From NCBI GenBank assembly GCA_030743915.1, contig JASLRP010000037.1:1-9102 (forward strand): DNA of 9,102 nucleotides, in the 5' to 3' direction. A program made the position numbers and the translations under genes. Shown here piece after piece: positions 1-6,928 of the stretch. This DNA is from SAR202 cluster bacterium (lineage in GTDB: Bacteria > Chloroflexota > Dehalococcoidia > Lucifugimonadales > UBA1123). The notes under the pieces are model-generated. The model saw nothing but the letters and a program-made list of their open reading frames with translations, searched no databases and was not told where the DNA came from. How positions within the stretch are numbered: position 1 is the stretch's first letter; each line of letters begins with the position of its first letter.

Positions 1-1
1 G

Positions 2-790
2 GAGATAGCCAAGATTCGCGCCGCCCGCCGCATATGGGCGCGGGAGTTAAAGGAACGTTACGGCGCCAACCAAGAACGCTCCTGGTGGCTGAGGACTCAC
101 GCTCAAACCGCTGGAGTCACACTGACATCTCAGCAGCCCGAGAACAACATCGTCCGAGTTTCCCTCCAGGCGCTGGCCGCTGTTCTGAGCGGAGTTCAGT
201 CGCTGCACACCAACAGCATGGACGAGGCTCTTGCCCTCCCCAGCGAGGAAGCCGCGCTCATGGCTCTGCGCACCCAACAGATCATCGCCCACGAGCCGGG
301 CGTCACAGACACTGTGGACCCCCTTGGAGGCAGCCATTATCTGGAATGGCTCACTGACCAGTTGGAGGAGCAGGCATACGAGTATTTCCGGCGCATCGAG
401 GATATGGGCGGCGTCAGAAAGGCCGTTGAGGACGGTTTCCTGGTCCGAGAGATCGCCGACGAAGCCGAGCGATTCCAGCACGAACTCGACAGCAAAGAGC
501 GAGTCACCGTAGGCGTCACCGACTATGTCACGGACGATGAGATCAAAATTCCGATCCTAGAGATCGACGAAGACGGAGAGCGCCACCACCTCGACCGTCT
601 CAACCGCACAAGAACCGAACGAGACAACCAGAAGGTGTCCGAGGCGTTAACCCAGCTTCGCCAAGCGGCGAAAGGCGACGAAAACATGATGCCGCCTATC
701 CTCAACGCCGTTAAGACCTACGCCACGCTGGGCGAGATGATGCAGGTACTCAAAGATGAATGGGGCGAGTTCCAGGCGTCGTGGTTCTGA
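2..790 (+). CDS. Acyl-CoA mutase large subunit (methylmalonyl-CoA mutase family), 5'-truncated
   Basis: C-terminal 262 residues of a B12-dependent acyl-CoA mutase catalytic subunit. The reading frame is open from base 2, so the start lies left of the window. Family hallmarks are visible: the stretch AQTAGVTLTSQQPENN, then SLHTNSMDEALALPSEEA (about bases 203-256), and the DTVDPLGGSHYLEWLTD segment (about 308-358). These belong to the TIM barrel that binds the CoA ester. The protein ends with a tail in the style NAVKTYATLGEMMQVLKDEW and has no DxHxxG cobalamin-binding domain, so it is the stand-alone large-subunit type that needs a separate small B12 subunit. No small subunit follows; the next gene is convergent, 9 bases away. 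Family members act on methylmalonyl-, isobutyryl-, 2-hydroxyisobutyryl- or ethylmalonyl-CoA. The specificity residues lie in the missing N-terminal part, so the substrate is undetermined. Family call is secure, substrate is not. Confidence 0.93.
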   Translation, partial: EIAKIRAARRIWARELKERYGANQERSWWLRTHAQTAGVTLTSQQPENNIVRVSLQALAAVLSGVQSLHTNSMDEALALPSEEAALMALRTQQIIAHEPGVTDTVDPLGGSHYLEWLTDQLEEQAYEYFRRIEDMGGVRKAVEDGFLVREIADEAERFQHELDSKERVTVGVTDYVTDDEIKIPILEIDEDGERHHLDRLNRTRTERDNQKVSEALTQLRQAAKGDENMMPPILNAVKTYATLGEMMQVLKDEWGEFQASWF

Positions 791-799
791 GTCTGTCCC

Positions 800-1573
800 T
801 TACCCTAGAGATTCAGGGGTCTGGTCTTCGATCCCGGGCATTATCCAGACGGGTCTGGGCGCGTTCTCGAACTCCAGGCCTGGGTCATCGCGGTCCAGGC
901 CAGAGATTGTCATCTTCATCTCGGCCAGATACTCGATCTCGCCGTTGACTATCCGGAACGTCCGGTCATGCCCAGGATAGATCAGGTCTGCTGTTTCGAC
1001 GATCCTGTCTATGCTTTTCGTCGCTTCTTTCTCGTTCCAGAAAACCAGTGGATTCCGGCGAGTCAGCGCCACGTTGGAATAGTGAAGAACGTCGCCTGTG
1101 AGGGCGCAGACGCCGTCATCCGTTTCGACCAGCACCGATATGCTGCCGGGAGAGTGTCCGGGCGTATGAATGACACTTACTCCAGGCTCGATCTGGTAAC
1201 CGTCGTCCACTTCCTGAATGTCAGGTTGATGCTCGATCATGGCGCCTGTCCAGGCAGGGGTGGCCCAGTCATTGATGTGGGGGTGATGAGCGTACTTTCG
1301 CTCCAGTCTGTGGAGGAGCATGGGCGCATGGGTGAAGAGGTCGAAGTTCTGGCTGTGATCCCAGTGGGCGTGACTCATCACGGTTATGTCAATGTCCTGG
1401 GGTGTCAGACCTCGGGCCTGGAGAGCTTCCAACAGCACAGTCCGCCGTCCGGCATGCCCAACATCCACCAGAATGCGCTTCTCGCCCTCAATGAGGATGC
1501 TGCTGCAAAATCCGACTATTCCGACGTTGGTCCGAATCGGTGCCCCTTGAAGCAGTACGTCGATTTTCACCAT
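800..1573 (-). CDS. MBL-fold metallo-hydrolase
   Basis: A 257-residue metallo-beta-lactamase-fold hydrolase, predicted to be cytoplasmic since no signal peptide is visible. Numbered from the ATG at 1573, the dinuclear metal site is complete: HAHWDH gives H68, H70, D72 and H73; HTPGHSPGS gives H140; TGDV gives D161; YPGHD gives H202. This is the pattern of the N-acyl-homoserine lactonase/glyoxalase II branch, which hydrolyses lactones, thioesters or phosphodiesters. A GTG three bases upstream (1576) is in frame, but the GGGAG at 1580-1584 lies 6 bases from the ATG and only 3 from the GTG, so the ATG is preferred. It is convergent with the mutase gene and divergent from the CocE-type hydrolase. 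A quorum-quenching lactonase cannot be told apart from a generic hydrolase without comparison to characterised members. The fold is certain; the substrate is unknown. Confidence 0.93.
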   Translation of the reverse strand: MVKIDVLLQGAPIRTNVGIVGFCSSILIEGEKRILVDVGHAGRRTVLLEALQARGLTPQDIDITVMSHAHWDHSQNFDLFTHAPMLLHRLERKYAHHPHINDWATPAWTGAMIEHQPDIQEVDDGYQIEPGVSVIHTPGHSPGSISVLVETDDGVCALTGDVLHYSNVALTRRNPLVFWNEKEATKSIDRIVETADLIYPGHDRTFRIVNGEIEYLAEMKMTISGLDRDDPGLEFENAPRPVWIMPGIEDQTPESLG

Positions 1574-1579
1574 CACGGT

Positions 1580-1587
1580 CTCCCTTC
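1580..1587 (-). promoter_or_regulatory. Shine-Dalgarno of the MBL-fold gene
   Basis: The minus strand reads GAAGGGAG here, 6 bases before the ATG at 1573 and 3 bases before the alternative GTG at 1576. The spacing favours the ATG. Confidence 0.6.
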
Positions 1588-1820
1588 AAATGCTTTTGGA
1601 AAATGGACGCCAAACGGTCCCTCTCAAAGCAAGAATGCGAGTCTGCAGATGCGTTGGCGTCGTCACGAAATCCGTCAATCCATGCCACAAGTTACCATCT
1701 GCGCCGTGATAAAGCCGTGAGGGAGCCAGTCTTCGCAACCCATGTCCGATGCGGCGAAACCGTCTATGGTATGCTCGTGACCTGACGGGCCGTATATTCA
1801 CCAATTATTGCGTCCAACGG

Positions 1821-1826
1821 AAAGGA
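1821..1826 (+). promoter_or_regulatory. Shine-Dalgarno of the CocE/NonD-family gene
   Basis: AAAGGA lies 8 bases before the ATG at 1835. The longest open frame begins at a TTG at 1808, upstream of this site and without its own ribosome-binding sequence, so the ATG is taken as the start. Confidence 0.55.
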
Positions 1827-1834
1827 CCAACCCC

Positions 1835-3598
1835 ATGCGTGAGCAGGTTAGACAGCAATTCGATGTAGTCCACGAAAAAAACGTGCCGATGAAAACTCGG
1901 GACGGCACGACGTTGTATGCCGACGTCGTGCGCCCGGACATTCCGGGGCGCTTGCCCGTGCTGTTGACCCGCACACCCTATGGCAAAGACACCTCGATGC
2001 TGAACAACGAAGGTTCGGCGTTCTTTCTAGCCCGCCACGGATATGTAACGGTCGTGCAGGACTGCCGGGGACGTTTCACTTCTGAAGGTGAGTACTATCC
2101 GATGGTCAACGACATCGAAGATGGATACGACGCGGTGGACTGGGCCGCTCGTCTGCCGTGGAGCAACGGTCGGGTTGGGACTTTCGGCCAGTCATACATG
2201 GGCGCCAGTCAGTACATGATGGCGCGAAACAATCCCATGCCGCCTCAGCTACAGGCGATGATTCCGGTGTCAGCCGCAGCCGATTACTACCAGGGTTGGG
2301 TGTATCACACCGGAGGCGCCATGCTCTGGGGTTGGGCTGTGCCGTACGCCGTCCTGAAGGGTCGCAACACCCTCGAACGTCTGGGCCGCGACGATCTGTT
2401 GGCCAAGATGGACGAGTACGTGGAGCAGGGCACGAACTTCTCCCAGCCTCTGCGAGAGGAGTGGTTCCGCCACGTTCCTATCAGCGACTGGGCGGAGTTG
2501 CTCAAAGAGACCGCGCCATATTTTGAGGACTATATCAATAATTCAGACGACGGCGAATACTGGTCTCAAGTCAACGTCAACCACAACGCCAAAAACATCA
2601 GCGTGCCCATGCTGCACGTTAGCTCATGGTATGACATCTTTCTGGAAGGGGCGTTGAACGGCTATCAGAGTGTCAAATCTGACAGCGAACATACGCAAGC
2701 CAGGCGCGGCCAGAAGCTATTCATCGGACCCTGGGGACATCTTTTCCCCTTCGTTCAGCCCACCTCTCAGGGCACCGGGGACATCGATTTCGGACCCGAG
2801 GCATTGGTGGACCTTCACGACCTCCATCTGCGATGGTACGACTACTGGCTCAAGGACTTCGAGACCGGCGTCATGGATGATCCGCCTGTCACGGTGTTCA
2901 CCATGGGCGAGAACCGATGGCAAACCCTGGAGGATTGGCCTCCCCCTAACGCGAACTACGTCCGCTGGTATCTCCATAGCGACGGGAAGGCCAACACGCT
3001 GAACGGAGACGGCAGCCTATCAACCGTTCCACCAGGTGACGAACCGACTGACAGTTATCTCTATGATCCCGACGACCCCGTTCCGACGCTCGGAGGCGCA
3101 AACCTGTCAATTCCACTGGGCGTCCAGGACCAGTCGCCCGTGGAGAACAGGCAGGACGTATTGGTGTTCACCTCCGACCCAATGGAACGACCTCTGGAGG
3201 TCACGGGCCCCATCAAAGTCCATCTATGGGCGGCATCGACTACGCCAGACACCGATTTCACGGCCAAACTCGTTGACGTTAGGCCCGATGGGTACGCCCA
3301 GAACCTTCAAGACGGCATCATTCGCGCTCGATATCGCGACTCCACCACCACTCCTACACTCATTGAAGCCGATCGAGTGTATGAGTACACCATCGACCTC
3401 TGGGCCACGAGCAATGTCTTTTTGCCGGGACACCGCATTCGTCTTGAAATCAGTTCAAGCAACTTCCCCAGGTTCGACCGCAACCCCAACACCGGGGCGC
3501 GCTTCGGAGATGACGCGGTCATGCAGACAGCCAATCAAACGGTGCATCATCGAGGGGAGTTTCCGTCACACGTTTTGCTGCCCATCATCCCACGGTGA
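1835..3598 (+). CDS. CocE/NonD family hydrolase (peptidase S15-like)
   Basis: A complete 587-residue serine hydrolase related to cocaine esterase and X-Pro dipeptidyl-peptidases; bacterial CocE has nearly the same length. Numbered from the ATG at 1835: residues 20-150 start the alpha/beta-hydrolase domain, with Y49 in RTPYGK at the place of the CocE oxyanion tyrosine. The nucleophile elbow GTFGQSYMG gives S120. A helical cap follows at about 150-250. HVSSWYDIF supplies D267 and IGPWGH supplies H302, completing the Ser-Asp-His triad. From about 370 to the end is the C-terminal jelly-roll domain typical of the family, with VFTSDPMERPLEVTGP near 444-459 and PGHRIRLEISSSNFPR near 531-546. No signal peptide is seen. 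The family cleaves esters, amides or acylated amino compounds; this substrate is unknown. The gene stands alone: the spacer before it is divergent and about 717 bases without a convincing gene follow. An obvious terminator hairpin is not visible. Confidence 0.95.
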   Translation: MREQVRQQFDVVHEKNVPMKTRDGTTLYADVVRPDIPGRLPVLLTRTPYGKDTSMLNNEGSAFFLARHGYVTVVQDCRGRFTSEGEYYPMVNDIEDGYDAVDWAARLPWSNGRVGTFGQSYMGASQYMMARNNPMPPQLQAMIPVSAAADYYQGWVYHTGGAMLWGWAVPYAVLKGRNTLERLGRDDLLAKMDEYVEQGTNFSQPLREEWFRHVPISDWAELLKETAPYFEDYINNSDDGEYWSQVNVNHNAKNISVPMLHVSSWYDIFLEGALNGYQSVKSDSEHTQARRGQKLFIGPWGHLFPFVQPTSQGTGDIDFGPEALVDLHDLHLRWYDYWLKDFETGVMDDPPVTVFTMGENRWQTLEDWPPPNANYVRWYLHSDGKANTLNGDGSLSTVPPGDEPTDSYLYDPDDPVPTLGGANLSIPLGVQDQSPVENRQDVLVFTSDPMERPLEVTGPIKVHLWAASTTPDTDFTAKLVDVRPDGYAQNLQDGIIRARYRDSTTTPTLIEADRVYEYTIDLWATSNVFLPGHRIRLEISSSNFPRFDRNPNTGARFGDDAVMQTANQTVHHRGEFPSHVLLPIIPR

Positions 3599-3727
3599 AC
3601 TAAGGGGAAGCGTCCAAACCGCAAATGACCTTCGGAATTGACCAAAAAACGAGGGAAGACGAAGAGGAGGTCTGAGGTTATCTATCGGTGGGATTGTGTC
3701 TGGAATCGGAGGGGACAGGGAATAGTG

Positions 3728-3745
3728 ATCGAGTAGTGGCTCGAT
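3728..3745. repeat. Small inverted repeat (6-bp stem)
   Basis: ATCGAG at 3728-3733 and CTCGAT at 3740-3745 are perfect inverted copies around a 6-base loop. No T-run follows on either strand, so it is not a standard intrinsic terminator. A stem this short can arise by chance. Confidence 0.35.
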
Positions 3746-3965
3746 GGCCTCGCCCGGTGGGATGGGACGATTATCGGCTCAGGTATTACTACTGGCTCAA
3801 TATCCCAAAGGTCAGAATCAACGTCACAGCAGTTATGATTGCGGCGTTGAACGCCCAGGAGAATCTCACGATACTTCGTCCCGGACGGTGGGGATTATAT
3901 TGCCCCTGCCTTGGAAACGGCGCGCTTGGGTACTGTCTGATCATCGCTCGCCCTCTACACTGATT

Positions 3966-4018
3966 GTCCAGTCACCATCACACTGCCCATGCATGCAACT
4001 GGACTTCGGCTCGGTCCA
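3966..4018. repeat. Nested inverted repeats sharing one arm
   Basis: GTCCAGT (3966-3972) pairs with ACTGGAC (3998-4004). Part of the second arm, TGGAC (4000-4004), can instead pair with GTCCA (4014-4018). The two hairpins cannot form together. The 25-base loop of the first contains the palindrome GCATGC (3991-3996). No T-run follows. The stems are short and function is unproven. Confidence 0.35.
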
Positions 4019-4039
4019 TAACTGATCTCAATCTTAGTA

Positions 4040-4093
4040 TATGCTAACCGACCCTATACGCACATGTTAATTTCGTGAGTAAGGGTATGCTAA
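4040..4093. repeat. Direct repeat of TATGCTAA in an AT-rich segment
   Basis: TATGCTAA occurs at 4040-4047 and again at 4086-4093, start to start 46 bases apart. The first copy is also part of TTAG...CTAA dyad symmetry (4034-4047). It lies in the AT-rich dip upstream of the jelly-roll gene and could be an operator or chance. No clear -35/-10 pair accompanies it. Confidence 0.25.
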
Positions 4094-4102
4094 GCTCCAT
4101 AG

Positions 4103-4279
4103 TTTGTCAATATTAATAATCTAACACAGTCCCAACTAATTTCTGCCCACACAATCCGCATACGTCGTGGCGCGGTAACGCCGACATTCTCACAACCACA
4201 GTTGAAGAACCAGGAGCGTTGGCTTGCGTTCAACGTCGAAGTGATACAAAATGACCCGGACACCGATATTTGGTTCTGA
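4103..4279 (+). pseudogene. Possible coding remnant upstream of the jelly-roll gene
   Basis: One plus-strand frame is open from the TAG at 4100-4102 to the TGA at 4277-4279, 58 codons without an ATG, GTG or TTG at a sensible start. Its last third reads like a real soluble protein end (LKNQERWLAFNVEVIQNDPD near 4208-4267), whereas the first third is AT-rich and less protein-like. It may be the 3' end of a decayed gene. I do not recognise the family, and a chance open frame is quite possible. Confidence 0.2.
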
Positions 4280-4315
4280 GTTACCGAATTGAATGACACT
4301 CGGAGATGATCAAAC

Positions 4316-4840
4316 ATGCCACGAGCCACGCTTGACCTTCAGAACGCAGATGATCTGCAAGCCGTAAATGCCGTTTGGAGAGTCGCTCAAGGCTTTGTTC
4401 CTGGCGAACCCAACGAGGGGTTGGTGGCTCGAATCACAGGAAGTCCAGCCCGCCTACCCGACTACGATGATTCGAGCTGGGAGACGACGAACAATGTCGA
4501 GGAGTGGCGGTCGGACGGATTTTCCTTCATCTGGTACCGCATCAATATCACGATCCCAGAGACCGTGGGTGGTCACGAGGTGCAGGGCATGAGTTGCCTC
4601 ATCGAGACGTGCATCGACGACTACGGCGAAATCTGGATCGACGGCAAGTGCGACCTGCGAACGGGCACTGTCCAGGGATTCAACATCCCTCAACGAGTTG
4701 TGGTGAGCGCGGATCCGAAACCCGGCGACCAACACACAATCGCCATGCTGGCGGCCAATGGGCCGTTGGCTGCTCCGGGAGGCGCAGTGTTTGTGCGGTA
4801 CGCAAATCTGGCCTTCGAGTGGCGCGATCCCCGGTACTGA
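4316..4840 (+). CDS. Stand-alone galactose-binding-like (jelly-roll) domain protein
   Basis: A 174-residue protein starting at the ATG at 4316, with GGAG at 4302-4305 ten bases upstream. It has the pattern of a beta-jelly-roll sugar-binding-like domain: YDDSSWE at 50-56, a strand WYRINITIPE at 73-82, then ETCIDDYGEIWIDGK at 97-111 and FNIPQRVVV at 122-130. This layout recalls the domain found in some SMP-30/gluconolactonase-like proteins and in glycoside hydrolase family 2 (DDSxW, WYR, then an IWxDG strand). In the former it is, as I recall, attached to a six-bladed propeller. Here no propeller follows; the protein ends in WRDPRY and the next gene is convergent 23 bases away. No signal peptide or membrane segment is seen. 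It is probably a binding or accessory protein, or the surviving domain of a larger gene. The fold is fairly likely, the function unknown. Confidence 0.8.
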   Translation: MPRATLDLQNADDLQAVNAVWRVAQGFVPGEPNEGLVARITGSPARLPDYDDSSWETTNNVEEWRSDGFSFIWYRINITIPETVGGHEVQGMSCLIETCIDDYGEIWIDGKCDLRTGTVQGFNIPQRVVVSADPKPGDQHTIAMLAANGPLAAPGGAVFVRYANLAFEWRDPRY

Positions 4841-4863
4841 TCTGTCAGGGGCGCCGGAGCGCG

Positions 4864-5169
4864 CTACACCGCCAGATTTCCTTCGCCGTACAGCACCTCG
4901 GCGATGGTCACCTGCGGTCGCCCGGATATGGCGCCATCAGGAATCGCGCCGCTGTGCGCTCGTTTGAACGACTCCGAACCGCGCCATGCCTGAAACGCCT
5001 CTCGGTCCTCCCAGATCGACAGGTTGATATAGACGCCCGGCTCATCGGTTTTGAGACGCCCGAAAGAGATTCGTCCGGGCACGTCCTCGCCATCGCCTGA
5101 CTGTTCCGGGTCTTCAAAAACATATTCGAATCCTTCATTGAGTTGGATACGGTTCTGAACAATTATCAT
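4864..5169 (-). CDS. ABM-domain protein (antibiotic biosynthesis monooxygenase / heme oxygenase-like)
   Basis: A 101-residue dimeric alpha/beta-barrel protein of the ABM superfamily. The body shows the usual order: an N-terminal strand MIIVQNRI, the YINLSIWEDREAFQAW segment at 47-62, and SESFKRAH at 65-72. N6, W62 and H72 fall where heme-degrading IsdG-type enzymes carry their Asn-Trp-His set. A heme-related or quinol-type oxidation is therefore possible, though many ABM proteins have other or unknown roles. The open frame continues 8 codons upstream to 5193, but AGGAGAGG at 5177-5184 lies 7 bases before the ATG at 5169 and would sit inside that extension, so the shorter form is chosen. It starts 20 bases after the HAD-like gene and is probably the last gene of that operon. 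It is convergent with the jelly-roll gene. Confidence 0.85.
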   Translation of the reverse strand: MIIVQNRIQLNEGFEYVFEDPEQSGDGEDVPGRISFGRLKTDEPGVYINLSIWEDREAFQAWRGSESFKRAHSGAIPDGAISGRPQVTIAEVLYGEGNLAV

Positions 5170-5176
5170 CGGGCAA

Positions 5177-5184
5177 CCTCTCCT
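5177..5184 (-). promoter_or_regulatory. Shine-Dalgarno of the ABM-domain gene
   Basis: The minus strand reads AGGAGAGG, 7 bases before the ATG at 5169. It fixes the start and rejects the upstream ATG at 5193. Confidence 0.7.
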
Positions 5185-5189
5185 GAAAT

Positions 5190-5636
5190 TCAATAACGCG
5201 AAGGCGCGCGAAACCTGGGATCATCCGAGGCGCCCGTCTGCGCCCACTCTGTGATAACTCGGAAGATGTCCTCCATTTCGTTGTCTTTCGAGTTGGGGAA
5301 ATAGTAGGTGCGCGCCCAGACTCCGCCCAACGCGGCCACAATCTCCAGGTGATCATCCACGACCAGATCGGGTTTAATATCCATCGTCGAGACGGCATTG
5401 GCGTAATCGGTCACCGGCTTTTCGATGCAGTCAACCACCAGGGATTCCAGTTCGTGTTTGCGAATGTCCCGCCAGCGAATTCCGTTCCCCGACCAGACGT
5501 AGATCTGATGGCCGTCATCCACAAGCCGTTGAAGCGCGTCCCTGGCGTTGGGCCGCAGCGAACCGTCAACCCCCAACAGCGTATAGTCCACATCAAAGAA
5601 GATTTTGTATTGGGCGTTGTTGCTTATAGCGGCCAC
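5190..5636 (-). CDS. HAD-like phosphatase (small, minimal cap)
   Basis: A 148-residue haloacid-dehalogenase-superfamily hydrolase. Motif I is FFDVDYTLLG with D15 (nucleophile), D17 and T19. Motif II is S49 in YVWSGNG. The motif III lysine is probably K73 in IEKPV. Motif IV is D94-D95 in DLVVDDH. The space between motifs I and II is short, so the protein lacks a large C1 cap and probably handles a small phosphoester or a macromolecular substrate. The start is a GTG at 5636; an in-frame TAA lies seven codons upstream, no ATG is available, and the ribosome-binding sequence is weak (a GAG three bases away). It follows the acyl-CoA dehydrogenase by 48 bases and precedes the ABM gene by 20, so it looks like part of the same transcription unit. 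A phosphatase in an acyl-CoA operon has no obvious role. Confidence 0.85.
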   Translation of the reverse strand: MAAISNNAQYKIFFDVDYTLLGVDGSLRPNARDALQRLVDDGHQIYVWSGNGIRWRDIRKHELESLVVDCIEKPVTDYANAVSTMDIKPDLVVDDHLEIVAALGGVWARTYYFPNSKDNEMEDIFRVITEWAQTGASDDPRFRAPSRY

Positions 5637-5684
5637 GTGCTCGGAGTTCGAAGATTAGCTCGGCGATGAAAATGGCGTCTGAAA

Positions 5685-6869
5685 CTATCCAGGAGGGCCT
5701 CCGGGGTTCAGTATCTCGCGGGCGATGACCATCTTCTGGACCTCGGTGGGACCTTCGCCGATGCGACGGACTCTGGCCTCGCGGTACCAGCGCTCTAGAG
5801 GCAGCGCTTTGGTGACGCCGTAACCTCCGTGAACCTGGATTGCTCTGTCCACCACTTTGCCCAGGATGTCAGCCGAATACACTTTGGCGATGGACGCCGC
5901 CTGTCGGAAGTCCTCCCCAGCATCGTACTGCCATGCCGCCTCCCAGATGAGCCAACGGCAGGCGCGAATCTCGACCTCGTTGTCCACCAGCATCCACTGG
6001 ACGGCCTGACGGGTGGCTATCGGAGCGCCAAATGTCTCGCGAGTCTTGGAGTACTCAACAGCCATCTTGTGAGCGGCGACGGCAACTCCCAGATTGGCGG
6101 CGGAGTAAGGTATTCTGGCCCTCGCCAACAATTTGTTGGCCAACAGGTCCCATCCGTTGTCCACCTCGCCCAGGACGTTGCGACTGGGCACTCGAAGGTT
6201 GTCAAAAAATAGCTGGGCCGGATAGTAAGCCCGGATTACAGGCACCGGCTCCAATTCGAAGCCGTCCCACTCATTTTCGACGATAAAGGCTGTGATTCCG
6301 CGACGGCTCTGCGGGTCGGTGCGGGCGAACACGATGCCCCAGTCCCCCCAAGGGGCGCCGCTGATGAATATTTTGCTTCCGTTAATAATCCAGTCGTCGC
6401 CGTCTCGGACGGCGCGGGTCTGAATGGCTCGGGCCGGGTCGGAGCCTCCGCTGGGTTCGGTGATGGCGAACCAACCGTGGCGCTCGCCGTTGACGGTTGG
6501 AATTCCGTAGGTCTCTTTCTGGTAGTCGCTTCCCTGCCAGAGAATCTCAGGCGGGCCGCTCCCCATCGTGCCATATGCCGGGCGGTAGAGGCCGGCCGCG
6601 TGCTGGACCATCTCCTCCTCAAGCACTGCCTGAGCGAAGATGGACAAACCCGCTCCGCCGTGCTCCTCCGGAACGCCCATGCACCACAGGCCCATCTCCT
6701 TGGTAGTGGGAGTCAGGCTGTTGAACATATCCTCGGGCATGAAAATGGAGTCGTGTTCCATCTCCTGCTCACGAGGGACGATCTCGTTGCTGATGTAGTC
6801 TCGGACGACGTTTCGCGTCATCCGAAGCTCCTGGGGAAGCTCGTATCGCTGGCCTTCGACGTTCATCAT
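5685..6869 (-). CDS. Acyl-CoA dehydrogenase
   Basis: A complete 394-residue FAD-dependent acyl-CoA dehydrogenase, which oxidises an acyl-CoA to the 2,3-enoyl-CoA and passes electrons to ETF. An N-terminal helical domain occupies about 1-130. The flavin-binding beta-domain begins at WFAITEPSGGSDP (133-145) and continues through WIINGSKIFISGA (160-172). The C-terminal helical domain carries YSKTRETFGAPIA (273-285), QVHGGYGVTKALPLERWYRE (345-364) and RRIGEGPTEVQ (368-378). E372 in GEGPTE sits where medium- and short-chain enzymes have their catalytic base. The start ATG at 6869 has AGGAG at 6880-6884, 10 bases upstream; a second ATG follows directly. It lies 59 bases after the crotonase. Chain length and branching cannot be decided from sequence. 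Confidence 0.96.
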   Translation of the reverse strand: MMNVEGQRYELPQELRMTRNVVRDYISNEIVPREQEMEHDSIFMPEDMFNSLTPTTKEMGLWCMGVPEEHGGAGLSIFAQAVLEEEMVQHAAGLYRPAYGTMGSGPPEILWQGSDYQKETYGIPTVNGERHGWFAITEPSGGSDPARAIQTRAVRDGDDWIINGSKIFISGAPWGDWGIVFARTDPQSRRGITAFIVENEWDGFELEPVPVIRAYYPAQLFFDNLRVPSRNVLGEVDNGWDLLANKLLARARIPYSAANLGVAVAAHKMAVEYSKTRETFGAPIATRQAVQWMLVDNEVEIRACRWLIWEAAWQYDAGEDFRQAASIAKVYSADILGKVVDRAIQVHGGYGVTKALPLERWYREARVRRIGEGPTEVQKMVIAREILNPGGPPG

Positions 6870-6928
6870 AATCGTGCATCTCCTGAGCGCGGGAGGGTTT
6901 GAATCCCGCCTCTGCGGTCACATTAAAT

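Larger units (their letters stand above)
3599..4315. other. Long intergenic region without a convincing gene
   Basis: About 717 bases separate the CocE-type gene from the jelly-roll gene. Short open frames exist (for example 3688-3963 and 3744-4025 on the plus strand), but their products resemble nothing I know and none has a well-placed ribosome-binding site. A purine-rich stretch at about 3651-3671 contains AGGAGGT, yet no start codon lies at usable distance. Several small inverted repeats occur (3728-3745, 3966-4018). Composition falls to AT-rich around 4020-4140, unlike the flanks. A possible coding remnant ends at 4279. No transposase, tRNA or strong promoter is recognisable. The region could be a decayed gene, a leader, or an unrecognised small RNA. 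Confidence 0.6.

Noticed and set aside
968..1720. Plus-strand 250-codon open frame
   Set aside because: It is antisense to the MBL-fold gene, whose complete metal-binding motifs show which strand codes; the plus-strand product has no recognisable domain.
1776..1798. TATATT at 1793-1798 as a -10 box for the CocE-type gene
   Set aside because: No TTGACA-like hexamer occurs at 16-18 bases upstream, so a sigma70 promoter cannot be supported.
3036..3641. Plus-strand 201-codon open frame overlapping the CocE-type gene
   Set aside because: It is a shifted frame inside the jelly-roll domain of a complete, well-conserved hydrolase.
3688..3963. Possible 91-residue gene starting at GTG, downstream of AGGAGGT
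   Set aside because: The Shine-Dalgarno match at 3665-3671 is 16 bases from the GTG, too far, and the product looks like random translation.
4090..4329. Minus-strand 79-codon open frame before the jelly-roll gene
   Set aside because: It has no recognisable domain and overlaps the start and ribosome-binding site of the plus-strand gene.
4841..4863. GC-rich palindromic stretch between convergent genes as a terminator
   Set aside because: Only a 4-bp stem (GCGC-CGGA-GCGC) can be drawn and no T-run follows on either strand.
6477..6902. Plus-strand 141-codon open frame
   Set aside because: It is antisense to the start of the acyl-CoA dehydrogenase, whose motifs and ribosome-binding site are clear.
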